Below, one piece after another: positions 26,501 to 33,856 of a DNA stretch of 45,207 nt. Origin of the DNA: a virus. The notes under the pieces were generated by a model. The model had not been told where the DNA came from, did not search any database, and saw only the letters and a program-made list of their open reading frames with translations. The stretch spans positions 1-45,207 of IMG/VR virus record IMGVR_UViG_3300043470_000498; one strand, 5' to 3'. The number at the start of each line of letters is the position of its first letter. The first letter of the stretch is position 1. The translations under genes and the position numbers were made by a program.

Positions 26501-29500
26501 GGCAACGCGCGCTCCGTGTTCATGCACGAGGTCGGCGCCCACATGGGTATCGAGAACCTGCTGAGTGCCAAGGAATTTGGCCGTCTGGCTAACAAGGTGG
26601 TGGAGTGGGCTGACCGCAAGGACGGCTCGATCGAATCCGAGCTGGCGCGCAAGGCCATCAAGCGCACTGGCGCCGCGGGCACCCCGGCCCACCAGCTGCA
26701 CTCCGAGGTCGTGGCCTACTTCATCGAAGAGGCTACCCGTGCCGGCATCGACCCGACCGCGCTGCAGTACAAGACGGACGTGGGCCGCTGGATGGCCGAG
26801 GTCGTGCGCCTCATCAAGGCCGCACTGAAGAAGCTGGGTCTAGTGAACGCCGAGGGCCTGACCGCCCAGGACGTCGTCGACCTGGCGTATGGCGCTGCGC
26901 AGCTGGAGATGCAGGTGGACACCCGCGGCGACGCGAAGATGTCCGTGGATTCCTGGGAGCGTTCCGGCAACAACGAGACTGGCCGCGAGACGGCGCTCCG
27001 CCGGCTGTACCGGAAGGCCCAAGACGCCTACTCGGAAGCGGACTCCCCCGATGACGCCTTCGACGCCCTGTTCTCGGAAGCGACCCCGGCAGAGAAGAGC
27101 ATCCTGCGCGCGCTGCGGAACGACGACTTCCTCGGCTTCGACTACCCGCACCAGGCCCTGCCAGCGATCATCGACGAGATGAATGGCGGCGAGTACTCCG
27201 GCGCGTTTGAACTGTCGCCCCAACTCAAGGCCGCGGTGAGCCGCCTCGGCAACACGTTCGGCACCGCCAAGTTCTCCATCGCCGACGAGCTGCCGCCCAA
27301 GCTGCAGAAGTCGTACAGCGCCGTGGGCCGCGTGCTCAATGACCTGAAGTCCGGCGCCGTCCGCCTCGGCGGATTCACGGAAGACCTGGTGCGCGTGGCG
27401 TCGAAGGTGATCCCCGCCGCTGCCGACTATCTGGCCGTCATGAAGGAAGCCCAGGTGGTGAAGACCCGCCTGGAGCGCAACGTCGAGCTGATCCTTGAGG
27501 GCTACCGCAATCTGCCGGCCCACGAGCGCGGCACCGGCCCGAGCAGCGTCAACGCCTTCCTCAAGGCGTCCACGATGGGCAAGAAGTGGGGCTTCAAGCC
27601 TGAGTACCACGCTGACGTCCAGGTGGACCAGGACATGGCCGCGCGCTTCGACGGCATGTCGGCTGACGCCCAGGCGCTGATCCGCTCCGTGTTCAAGCAC
27701 GGCCACGACAGCCTGCAGGATCTGCGCACCGCCATGCTGGAGGACGTCACCTCCGAGTACGACCTGGAGATCGCAGAGGCCAAGCGTACCGGCGGCGACA
27801 CCGCCGAGCTGGAGGCTGCCAAGCTGAAGTCCCTGAAGGAAATCTCCTCCCTGGCTCAGTTCAGCGGCAACTGGCCCTACGCCCCGCTCAAGCGCTTCGG
27901 CAACGAGGTGGTGGTCGGCATGTCCCAGCAGTACATGGACGCCAAGCGCGCCGGCGACAAGGCCAAGATGCGCGAGCTGGAGTCGGACGAGAACCACTAC
28001 TACGTGTCGTTCTACGAGACGCGCGGCCAGGCACGCGCCGAGGCTGAGCGCCTGAAGACCCAGGGCAAGTTCCCTGACAACGGCGTGCAGAACTTCAACA
28101 AGGACTCGGGCATGGAGCAGCTGTACGGTGGCCGTGACACGCTGCACGCGTTCCGCCGTCTGCGCGGCCTGGTGGAAGACATGGACTCCGACAGCGCCAA
28201 GCGCCTGAACGGCCTGATGAGGGACTTGCACCTGACCCTGCTGAGCGAGTCCAGCGCGCGTCAGTCGGAGCGCAACCGCCGCAACGTGGCCGGCGCAGAC
28301 GACGACATGATGGCGGCCTTCGCCACGCAGGGCCGGGCCAACGCGCACTTCATCGGCTCCCTCAAGAGCGGCGGCAAGGTGACGGATGCCCTGTACGCCA
28401 TGAAGTCTCAGGCCGACGCGCTGGAGGGCGACGCCCCCGGCACCCGCGAGGAGCGCCGCGACTACTTCAACGAGCTGATGAAGCGCCACGTCACCGGCCT
28501 GGACTACCGTCCGACGCCGTTCGTCGACAAGGCCATGCGCGCCTCCTCGGTCTGGATGCTGCTGACCAGCCCGGCGTACCACCTGATGAACTTCACGCAG
28601 CCGATGCTGATGTCGATGCCTGTGCTGGCCGCGATGCGCGGCGTCGGCCTGGCTCGTGCCGGCTCCACCATGATGGCGGCGTACCGCGAGGTGCTGCCCA
28701 TGCTGAAGGACGGTCGTGTTGCCGGTGGTGACTACGCGGGCCTGCCAGCCGATGTGCGCGACCTGGTGCAGAAGCTGGCCGACCGCGGCGTGATCCAGAT
28801 TTCCCTGGAGCAGGAGCTGGGCCAGTGGTCTTCGACCGACGGCAACGCCGGCAAGCGCGCACTCGACGCCGTGATGGGCAAGCTGAACGGCATCTCCCAG
28901 GGCATCGAGACGATCAACCGCATGGTGACCGCCATCTCGGCGATCCGCCTGGCACGCCAGAACGGCCTGGATGAAGCCGGCCAGCTGGCCCAGGCAGCCA
29001 AGGTGATCTACGACACCCACGGCGACTACTCGGCCTTCAATGCCCCGCGCGTCATGCGCTCCGGCGTTGGTCGCCTGCTGACCCAGTTCCGCAAGTTCCA
29101 GCTGATCCAGGTCTCGCTCTACACCCGGCTGGCGAAGGACGCCTTCGGCGACGCCTCGCCGGAAGAGAAGCTGGTGGCGCGCAAGGCGCTGGCCTTCAGC
29201 TTGGGCAACATGATGCTGATCGGTGGTGCTCTGGGCCTGCCCGGTGCCAAGGTGATCGGCGCCATCATCGGCGCGGTGTTCGGAGACGAGGACGAGCCGG
29301 ACGATCCCGAGATGACCCTGCGCCGGATCATCGGCAACGATGCGGTGTCGGACCTGCTGCTCAAGGGCGCCCCGGCCTTCGCCGGCGTGGATCTGTCCGG
29401 TCGCTTGGGCGCCGGCGGCATGCTGTCGCTCCTGCCCCGTGCCGAGGGTTCACTGGCTTCCCGTGAGGGCATGCAGTCGGCCATCCAGAACGCGCTGGGT

Positions 29501-30046
29501 CCGTTCTTCGGCGGCTTGCTGCCGCAGTTCGCTGACGGCGTGGGCACGATGCTGGGCGGGGACTACGTCAAGGGCATCGAGAAGGTGATGCCGCGCGGCC
29601 TGGCCGACGTCATCAAGACGGCCCGCTTCGGAACCGAGGGCATGACCCAGAAGAACGGTGACCTGGTGATGTCTCCCGACGAGCTGGGCTTCCTGGACCT
29701 GGCCTTCCAGGCGGTCGGCCTGCCTACCACGACGATCTCGGACCGCGGCCTGCGCGCCAGCTCGAAGTTCAAGGCGGACAAGTTCTACGACGAGCGCGCC
29801 GCCGGCCTGAAGCGGGAATACGCCGAGGCGTACCGCGACAACGACGTGGCAGCGATGCAAGCCGCACGGGACGAGTGGATGCAGGTTCAGGCCGCACGGG
29901 TCCGACTGGGCTACAAGCGCCAGGGGCTGGCCGAGCTGCTCCGCGCGCCGAGGGCGCAGAACGAGCGGGAACGCCGCACGATCGGAGGCGTGCAGTACCG
30001 GGATGGAGACCGGGCCGTCGTCGAGAACCTCGACGAACAGACGTAA
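23540..30046 (+). CDS. Giant internal virion / polyvalent protein (2168 aa)
   Basis: The largest gene, last in the late block. Residues 50-300 contain Gly/Ala-rich hydrophobic stretches (PQLVSMGAAGLAGGPLAAGA). Residues 300-970 are linkers and small domains. HEVGAHMG near residue 996 is a His-Glu-x3-His variant typical of metallopeptidase-like domains in polyvalent proteins. A C-terminal region (about 1650-1900; RASSVWMLLTSPAYHLMNFTQ) resembles the LPD38-type ending found in such proteins. These proteins are packaged and injected to aid ejection or counter host defences. Low-complexity Gly/Ala/Arg-rich parts at about 553-590 and 836-895 coincide with two nested ORFs. Exact activities are unknown. 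Confidence 0.75.
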   Translation: MSELDRLRAAVPWAKSLSDGELLGELQRRTGKPITDIAADFGVQGGGKWGERGSAAIDSAQANLYGIGEAAGLGDWATRGRKRNEADANLSREFARQKGAVMSYKDVGGVGDALDYVGGLAVDSAPQLVSMGAAGLAGGPLAAGAVGYGFAVGDILDSQRDQAGKTNLPSALGLAVPYAAVDTLTGVGGRVVSRSLPRAAGVAALDKGLDAMGGVKGAVARGGAAALRTGVVEGAGETFQEGMNQFGRMVVDPNEQFFSDAAVDRFGESFVGGAALGGALGGSTGWRRGKAAQAPQVNPSGKTDLLEDWTTSQGFDGAAPAAPLNPGVPPRGEAPDWGTSPGFEDIYQGSDATAPAAPDWSTSPGATLEGQVAPFDAISRPATSSPEQIEQQLGLRFPAGPKDVRQRASDVMAAVSDPTNQFGVAADGTEVRLDAGQDSAMRAGVPTQVDPVSREAVEARAQEILARDNRAKEYGLKGTAAMDTFSQLEDALNDGTINQAQFNENVALIKANRHGQVRKFLKAYPEQKARAAQSEAEQIAEVYARLKGGAAKNVPTPTESGTQAGTAPAPQGTPQVAGVAADKTVTVGRAGRKAEVTPAKMLDKIKAAPPLDKLRILAALGMESTNDPTTGAPTLVPSRAPMTLDEIAAEESKVTGKKVSRQAVSQALAKFGLDEKAISAFVAGSAPDTVSEADLGIQAGEDGDAATGFRVESELTKATGQGLIAGEADTEPQKKLKAQADEILKNAPEVAETPAEAAAAPNPDTVAQNIRVLLGDVFAQKAALYWDGSVGWFDLPDTLKADWVEEMYVIRAREGSLEGASEAAMSAAERLIEENYAEYVRNNPQASEGDTRGVAGGPAPAQDTARVAGAEPEARAGDPSQGTGSYAGEAGARTGGAQPVVVTKKKRRIEKPEEPQLSKDTDRQGSTVARVMTEISKLRLGLDPKKVVVVQSQSELPAFIQASLEDVRPQGFVLGGRAFLIADNIRPGNARSVFMHEVGAHMGIENLLSAKEFGRLANKVVEWADRKDGSIESELARKAIKRTGAAGTPAHQLHSEVVAYFIEEATRAGIDPTALQYKTDVGRWMAEVVRLIKAALKKLGLVNAEGLTAQDVVDLAYGAAQLEMQVDTRGDAKMSVDSWERSGNNETGRETALRRLYRKAQDAYSEADSPDDAFDALFSEATPAEKSILRALRNDDFLGFDYPHQALPAIIDEMNGGEYSGAFELSPQLKAAVSRLGNTFGTAKFSIADELPPKLQKSYSAVGRVLNDLKSGAVRLGGFTEDLVRVASKVIPAAADYLAVMKEAQVVKTRLERNVELILEGYRNLPAHERGTGPSSVNAFLKASTMGKKWGFKPEYHADVQVDQDMAARFDGMSADAQALIRSVFKHGHDSLQDLRTAMLEDVTSEYDLEIAEAKRTGGDTAELEAAKLKSLKEISSLAQFSGNWPYAPLKRFGNEVVVGMSQQYMDAKRAGDKAKMRELESDENHYYVSFYETRGQARAEAERLKTQGKFPDNGVQNFNKDSGMEQLYGGRDTLHAFRRLRGLVEDMDSDSAKRLNGLMRDLHLTLLSESSARQSERNRRNVAGADDDMMAAFATQGRANAHFIGSLKSGGKVTDALYAMKSQADALEGDAPGTREERRDYFNELMKRHVTGLDYRPTPFVDKAMRASSVWMLLTSPAYHLMNFTQPMLMSMPVLAAMRGVGLARAGSTMMAAYREVLPMLKDGRVAGGDYAGLPADVRDLVQKLADRGVIQISLEQELGQWSSTDGNAGKRALDAVMGKLNGISQGIETINRMVTAISAIRLARQNGLDEAGQLAQAAKVIYDTHGDYSAFNAPRVMRSGVGRLLTQFRKFQLIQVSLYTRLAKDAFGDASPEEKLVARKALAFSLGNMMLIGGALGLPGAKVIGAIIGAVFGDEDEPDDPEMTLRRIIGNDAVSDLLLKGAPAFAGVDLSGRLGAGGMLSLLPRAEGSLASREGMQSAIQNALGPFFGGLLPQFADGVGTMLGGDYVKGIEKVMPRGLADVIKTARFGTEGMTQKNGDLVMSPDELGFLDLAFQAVGLPTTTISDRGLRASSKFKADKFYDERAAGLKREYAEAYRDNDVAAMQAARDEWMQVQAARVRLGYKRQGLAELLRAPRAQNERERRTIGGVQYRDGDRAVVENLDEQT
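25197..25328 (+). CDS. Possible nested basic mini-protein (43 aa)
   Basis: A +1-frame ORF inside the giant gene, with GGAGGAG ten bases before ATG 25197. The product is very basic in its first half (NLERKQERRRRRKERRKS). In its own frame 33 of 43 third positions are G or C, against 25 of 43 in the long frame over the same stretch, where the long frame encodes a Gly/Thr/Pro-rich linker. It could be an overprinted gene or a chance ORF in a linker. No family is recognised. Confidence 0.3.
   Translation: MCPRLRNLERKQERRRRRKERRKSLVSPRTKPSPSVEQDARPR
26046..26243 (+). CDS. Nested ORF with strong RBS and codon bias (65 aa)
   Basis: A +1-frame ORF inside the giant virion gene, starting at ATG 26046 with GAGGAG at 26036-26041. 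The product looks like a real helical protein: a basic start, then SLEGLRLLKTLRESQG and KPELETLLKELEATQEK, then a Pro/Ala tail. 53 of 65 third codon positions are G or C, against 35 of 64 in the overlapping part of the long frame. There the long frame reads as Gly/Ala/Arg/Pro-rich low complexity. This supports overprinting, with a separate small product or a frameshift product. The function is unknown. Confidence 0.5.
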   Translation: MQSTSGTTRKRPKVTPAESLEGLRLLKTLRESQGRSLKPELETLLKELEATQEKPAPAPAAPSQS

Positions 30047-30050
30047 AAAA

Positions 30051-30070
30051 GGGCACCCCGCGGGGTGCCC
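30051..30070. terminator. Bidirectional terminator between late and early blocks
   Basis: A perfect 20-bp palindrome (GGGCACCCCG and its complement) is flanked by six A on the left and TT on the right. It separates the convergent late (+) and early (-) blocks. The A-run gives a U-tract for minus-strand transcripts. Confidence 0.85.
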
Positions 30071-30073
30071 TTA

Positions 30074-30409
30074 TCACTTAATGGTGCGGAAGAAAGTCCA
30101 GCCGGAACCGACGAAGGCCCCATTGCGAAACACGACGGGGGTCAGGCCGGAGTCGGCGGAGTTATCGCCGATCTGGTCGGTGTAGTAGAACAGCACCGTG
30201 TACGTAGCGCCGCCGACGGCGAACTGCTCCTGGCGCGCGGGGTTGCGCATCTCTCCGAACCCCTTGCTGCCCATCACCTGCATTGCCGCGCTCTGCGTCA
30301 TCCCGACGTTGAGCTTGGCGAGGTTCGACTTGTTGGCGTCCCGCAGTTCGGGATACCCTGCGCAGGCCGTGAGCACTGCGGTAGCTGCGATGGCGAGGAT
30401 GTATCTCAT
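30074..30409 (-). CDS. Small lipoprotein with BamE/SmpA-like domain (111 aa)
   Basis: Start at ATG 30409 with CAGGAGG upstream. An upstream in-frame ATG would add 11 non-hydrophobic residues before the signal. Residues 1-18 form a lipoprotein signal (MRYILAIAATAVLTAC; lipobox LTAC with Cys16). The mature part has the pattern LNVGMTQSAAMQVMGSKGF, then VLFYYTD, DSGLTPVVFRNG and GWTFF, resembling BamE/OmlA-like lipoprotein domains. It would be anchored in the inner or outer membrane facing the periplasm. It is the last gene of the early operon, 36 bases after the primase. A moron or superinfection-exclusion role is possible but unproven. Confidence 0.7.
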   Translation of the reverse strand: MRYILAIAATAVLTACAGYPELRDANKSNLAKLNVGMTQSAAMQVMGSKGFGEMRNPARQEQFAVGGATYTVLFYYTDQIGDNSADSGLTPVVFRNGAFVGSGWTFFRTIK

Positions 30410-30444
30410 AGCGCCTCCTGGGTTGGGGGCGCCATCGTACACCG

Positions 30445-33400
30445 TTAGCTCACAGCCACCTCGTCGACCGTCTCCGGTGCCGTTTCACGACCGCGCAGGG
30501 GGACGACGTTCCCCGCATCGTCGATCTCAGCGCAGTACAACTGCTTGATGTTGAAGGCGTAGCACTTGCAGAACAGGTGCTGGTTTGCCCGCAGGCCCTT
30601 CATCAGGTTGTAGTTCGCTGCCGTCAGGGCGCGGTCACCAGCGGACCAGGGGCGCATCACGCCGGCGTCTTTGGCTGCACGCAGCACATCACGCTCGACA
30701 ACGCCCTTGTCGCGGCACCAGACGCGGAGCGCATCCACCGACAGGTAGGTGACCCCGGTCATCTTGACGTGGCGGGCGTAGATGACGTCAGGGACGCGGG
30801 CATTGAGCGGCTCGTCGAACTTCGTCTTGAAGCGCCCCTGGTGCGTCTCCTCCTCGGTGACCAGCGTGTGCGGGCTCAGGTCTTGGAGCGCCCGGCTCAG
30901 CAACTGCAGGCCATCGGTCGGCATCACGTTGTCCACCACGAAGTCGCGGCCAGCGTCGTGCGCGGTGCGGAAGGCGGCGAGTACACCAGGCAGAGCGAAC
31001 GGCTGCAGGCCGATCTTCTGGAGCAGCACCTGCAGGGCCAGCAGAGCCCCGAGTCCGCGGTACTGGAAGCGCGCAGTCTGGTCCGACTTGAGGTACGCGC
31101 TGGCCTTGGCGCAGCACTCGGTCACCAGCTTCGTCACGCCGGCCACGCCGAGGGCGCAGATTTCGCGGTGGATCACCGCGCCCAGAGCGCCAGCGCAGTC
31201 GCGGTTCAGGTTGGCCCAGTCGTCGGTGAAGGTGTCCCGTGCGGCCTGGTCATACTCCGGCATGTCCTCGACGTTGATCTCAAGCAGGCGGTACTGGATG
31301 GCGCCGCTGGTGTCCTGGATCGACGCGATCATGTCGCGCTGCGAGGTGTTTGTCGTGATGAGGTTGACCAGCGCCCAGGGCACCGTCGACATAAGAGAGC
31401 CGTCCTTGGTGGCACGCTCACGGCCCGTACCGTTCGCCACAGCGCTGACGGTGGCAGCCACGCTTGCCGCGGATGCGCCGCCCATCTCGTCCATCAGGTT
31501 CGGCATGGTGCCGTGCAGGGACAGGCGGGCAATGCGGGCGATCTCGGTGGTGCCGGACTTGCCAGAGTCGTTCGTCAGGTCGGACGCCTTGCCGTAAGCC
31601 AGGATCGCGCTCTGCACCGCGGTGGTCTTGCCTCGCGCCGACTCACGAGAGAACAGCGACACGGACAGGGAACTCATGCGGGGCAGGGTGCTGCCCGAGA
31701 AGAAGCTGCCGGTGACGAACGCCATCAGCGGGGAGGCCAGACCCATCATGATCGCCAGCTGGAAGCGCTCCATGCCCTCGCGGCCATAGTGCTTGCGCAG
31801 GAAGTCGACGTGCTGCTGTGCGCGCGGGTTGATCTCGTCCCAGACTTCCGGCCCCCACTCGCCCGACGCCATCGGCGGCAGGTTGACACGGAACTGACCA
31901 GCTACCGTGCGGAGGTTCGACCCGACGAAGGCTTCCTTGATGGAGCCGTCCGGGAAGATGACGTGGACGCCGTGGGCGGCGACCAGCTGGCCGTCGTCCA
32001 GAATCCGCAGCCCGAGGTGGTCTGCGATCTTGGGGCGGTTGTTCAGGGCTTTGACCCGGTGCAAGCCCGCCTTCGTGTAGTCTTGCATGGCTTGAGCTGC
32101 TCGCTTGTGTGTGGTGGTCTGGATGGCCTTACCCGACAGGTACTCCAGCAGTTTCGACTGGCTTGCGACCAGCGACTGGTCCATCAGGTACTGCTTCACG
32201 ACGCGCCCGTTCCAGACGCAGAGAGTGACGACCGCCGTGTCATCGCTGTGCTCCGCGCCGGCGCAGGGGCCGAACCAGAAGATGTCGTGGGTGACGGGCA
32301 CCTCGACGATCATGGGGACCATCTCGCCCGTCTCGCTCTCTTTCTCGACCCGCATCTCGCAGACCAGCATGGGGGTGCCGGTGAGCTTGCCGCGGATGAC
32401 GTTGAAGCCCGAGGGGATCTGGCCGTCCCAGGGGTCGCCGGTGGGCGCGGCCTCGACAGGTGCCTGGATGACTTCCTGCTTGACCTCTTCCGGCAGTTCC
32501 TCGATCTCGGGTGCGGTCATCAGGCCCAGGTTGATGGGCGACTTCACCTTGCCCGCGAACTTGCAACCGGCGCAAGCCTTGGTGTGCCTGCTGAACTCGG
32601 CGCAGGTCGTGGGGCCGGTCGTCCAGGCGTGGAACTTGCGCTCCACCTCGTCGGAGTCATAGCCGTCGTAGCCCATGCTCCACTCTTGGGCGATGTCGAG
32701 GCCCTCGACCGTGCGCTTCACCAGGCCCAGCATGGCCCGCCACAGGGGCTCCTGCACGTCACCGCGGGCGGTGGCGACTTCACGCAGGGCGGCGCAGTTC
32801 TCCGCGACCTTGAGGGCGCTGGAGGGCGGACCCTGGAAGCTCAGGTCCAGTTCGGAGTTGATGCTGGTGTCGTACTTCCGGGCCGGCGCGGCAACCGGAA
32901 AAGCTGCGGTGAGGGTTTCGGCGGTGTAGACAACGCCTGTGTCGCGCAGTACACGAACTCGTTTGTCCTCGGAGTGGAGTCCTCCCGGCGGGCGAAGGAT
33001 TCGGGCGGAGTCGGTTGTGACCGAGGGGTCGACGCGCAGGCTTCCAGTTGCCACAAGAGACGCCAGTCCGACAGCCAGGGATTTCCAGGCCACCGGGTCG
33101 ACTGGCGTGTCGAGGCAGTAGTAAATGTGCAGGCCCTCGCCGCTGGAGACGATGTAGCTCGGAGGGAGGCCGGAGGATTTGAAAAACTCCACAGCGGCTG
33201 CGAGAGCAGTTCGCTGGTCAGGGTAGGTTCCTTCTGGGTCACGCTCATACTTCTTTGGGCCTGCGTCGATGTCGAGCCGCAGTGCCTTGAGTGATAACAC
33301 GTTAGCCTGAACGCGACTCTCAGGCGTGAGGAATGCGGCGGTGCCGAAGTAGACGCCCTTGCGGTCCTCGTAGCGCTCGCACAGCTCGGCCAAGGTGTCC

Positions 33401-33516
33401 AGGTTGTCGGCCCACAGGTGGCGGCCTTCGGGAAGCAGCGTGACGCAGTAATGGCCCACATGGGTATCCCACGGGCCGAATGAGGGGAGGACGTCCCCGA
33501 GAAATTTGCGCAGCAT
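30445..33516 (-). CDS. Primase-helicase fusion (PrimPol-like + P-loop helicase, 1023 aa)
   Basis: The N-terminal 190 residues carry archaeo-eukaryotic primase signatures: LRLDIDAG (Asp82, Asp84), SGEGLHIYY (His130) and RVDPSVTTDSARILRPPGG (162-179). A Cys/His cluster follows at 305-318 (C-x5-H-x3-C-x2-C). A P-loop ATPase domain has Walker A SRESARGKTT (623-632) and Walker B-like PNLMDEMGG (672-680), as in DUF927/SF3-like phage helicases. It would unwind and prime phage DNA for the PolA polymerase. It starts at ATG 33516 with GGAGG upstream. A one-mismatch operator copy lies about 210 bases inside the gene. Confidence 0.85.
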   Translation of the reverse strand: MLRKFLGDVLPSFGPWDTHVGHYCVTLLPEGRHLWADNLDTLAELCERYEDRKGVYFGTAAFLTPESRVQANVLSLKALRLDIDAGPKKYERDPEGTYPDQRTALAAAVEFFKSSGLPPSYIVSSGEGLHIYYCLDTPVDPVAWKSLAVGLASLVATGSLRVDPSVTTDSARILRPPGGLHSEDKRVRVLRDTGVVYTAETLTAAFPVAAPARKYDTSINSELDLSFQGPPSSALKVAENCAALREVATARGDVQEPLWRAMLGLVKRTVEGLDIAQEWSMGYDGYDSDEVERKFHAWTTGPTTCAEFSRHTKACAGCKFAGKVKSPINLGLMTAPEIEELPEEVKQEVIQAPVEAAPTGDPWDGQIPSGFNVIRGKLTGTPMLVCEMRVEKESETGEMVPMIVEVPVTHDIFWFGPCAGAEHSDDTAVVTLCVWNGRVVKQYLMDQSLVASQSKLLEYLSGKAIQTTTHKRAAQAMQDYTKAGLHRVKALNNRPKIADHLGLRILDDGQLVAAHGVHVIFPDGSIKEAFVGSNLRTVAGQFRVNLPPMASGEWGPEVWDEINPRAQQHVDFLRKHYGREGMERFQLAIMMGLASPLMAFVTGSFFSGSTLPRMSSLSVSLFSRESARGKTTAVQSAILAYGKASDLTNDSGKSGTTEIARIARLSLHGTMPNLMDEMGGASAASVAATVSAVANGTGRERATKDGSLMSTVPWALVNLITTNTSQRDMIASIQDTSGAIQYRLLEINVEDMPEYDQAARDTFTDDWANLNRDCAGALGAVIHREICALGVAGVTKLVTECCAKASAYLKSDQTARFQYRGLGALLALQVLLQKIGLQPFALPGVLAAFRTAHDAGRDFVVDNVMPTDGLQLLSRALQDLSPHTLVTEEETHQGRFKTKFDEPLNARVPDVIYARHVKMTGVTYLSVDALRVWCRDKGVVERDVLRAAKDAGVMRPWSAGDRALTAANYNLMKGLRANQHLFCKCYAFNIKQLYCAEIDDAGNVVPLRGRETAPETVDEVAVS
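33294..33305. promoter_or_regulatory. Operator-like site ATAACACGTTAG (copy H, intragenic)
   Basis: One mismatch to CTAAC-N2-GTTAG. It lies inside the primase gene, 211 bases from its start, where it is read as Asn-Val-Leu with a TTA leucine codon. Confidence 0.55.
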
Positions 33517-33530
33517 GTGCCTCCCGGGCG

Positions 33531-33797
33531 TTAGGCGGCTGTAGCGCGCGTTTGTTCGATGACCCGGGTCAGTGCGTCATAGCGGCTGTCGCGCTCGACG
33601 TTGTTGGGCAGGGGCAGCAGTCCGGCCTCGATGGCGGCTGCGATGGCGGTCAGGTTGTCCTTGACTCGCGCTTGAATGTAGCGATGCGGGGCGAATTTCT
33701 TGGTGGCCCACAGGTTGGCCGTCACTCGGCTGACCCCGCACAGGCGCCCGAACTCCTTCTGCGTGAGTTCCGCCTTTTCGATCAGTGAAAAGTCCAT
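33531..33797 (-). CDS. Cro/CI-type HTH transcription regulator (88 aa)
   Basis: The N-terminal HTH is clear: LTQKEFGRLCGVSRVTANLW at residues 11-30, the helix-turn-helix of the XRE/Cro family, followed by helices that could form a dimer interface. Start at ATG 33797 with CTGGAGA upstream. A small hairpin at 33810-33831 precedes it. The gene sits between the ssDNA-binding protein and the primase. With no full-length CI-like repressor visible, it is the best candidate to bind the repeated CTAAC-N2-GTTAG sites, but this is inference only. Confidence 0.75.
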   Translation of the reverse strand: MDFSLIEKAELTQKEFGRLCGVSRVTANLWATKKFAPHRYIQARVKDNLTAIAAAIEAGLLPLPNNVERDSRYDALTRVIEQTRATAA

Positions 33798-33809
33798 CGT
33801 ATCTCCAGT

Positions 33810-33831
33810 CAGGTGGGCGGCGCCCCACCTG
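33810..33831. other. Hairpin upstream of HTH gene
   Basis: Eight-base stem CAGGTGGG/CCCACCTG with loop CGGCGC, in the 59-base gap between the ssDNA-binding protein and HTH genes. It has no U-tract, so it is more likely an RNA processing or attenuation element than a terminator. Confidence 0.45.
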
Positions 33832-33856
33832 GATAAGCGCCGCCCGGGTTCGGTTA

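Noticed and set aside
26840-29020. 726-aa minus-strand ORF within the giant virion gene
   Set aside because: Antisense shadow. No ribosome site or domain signature, and the + strand has strong coding features.
30577-33294. 905-aa + strand ORF opposite the primase
   Set aside because: Antisense shadow of a clear primase-helicase gene. No known motifs.
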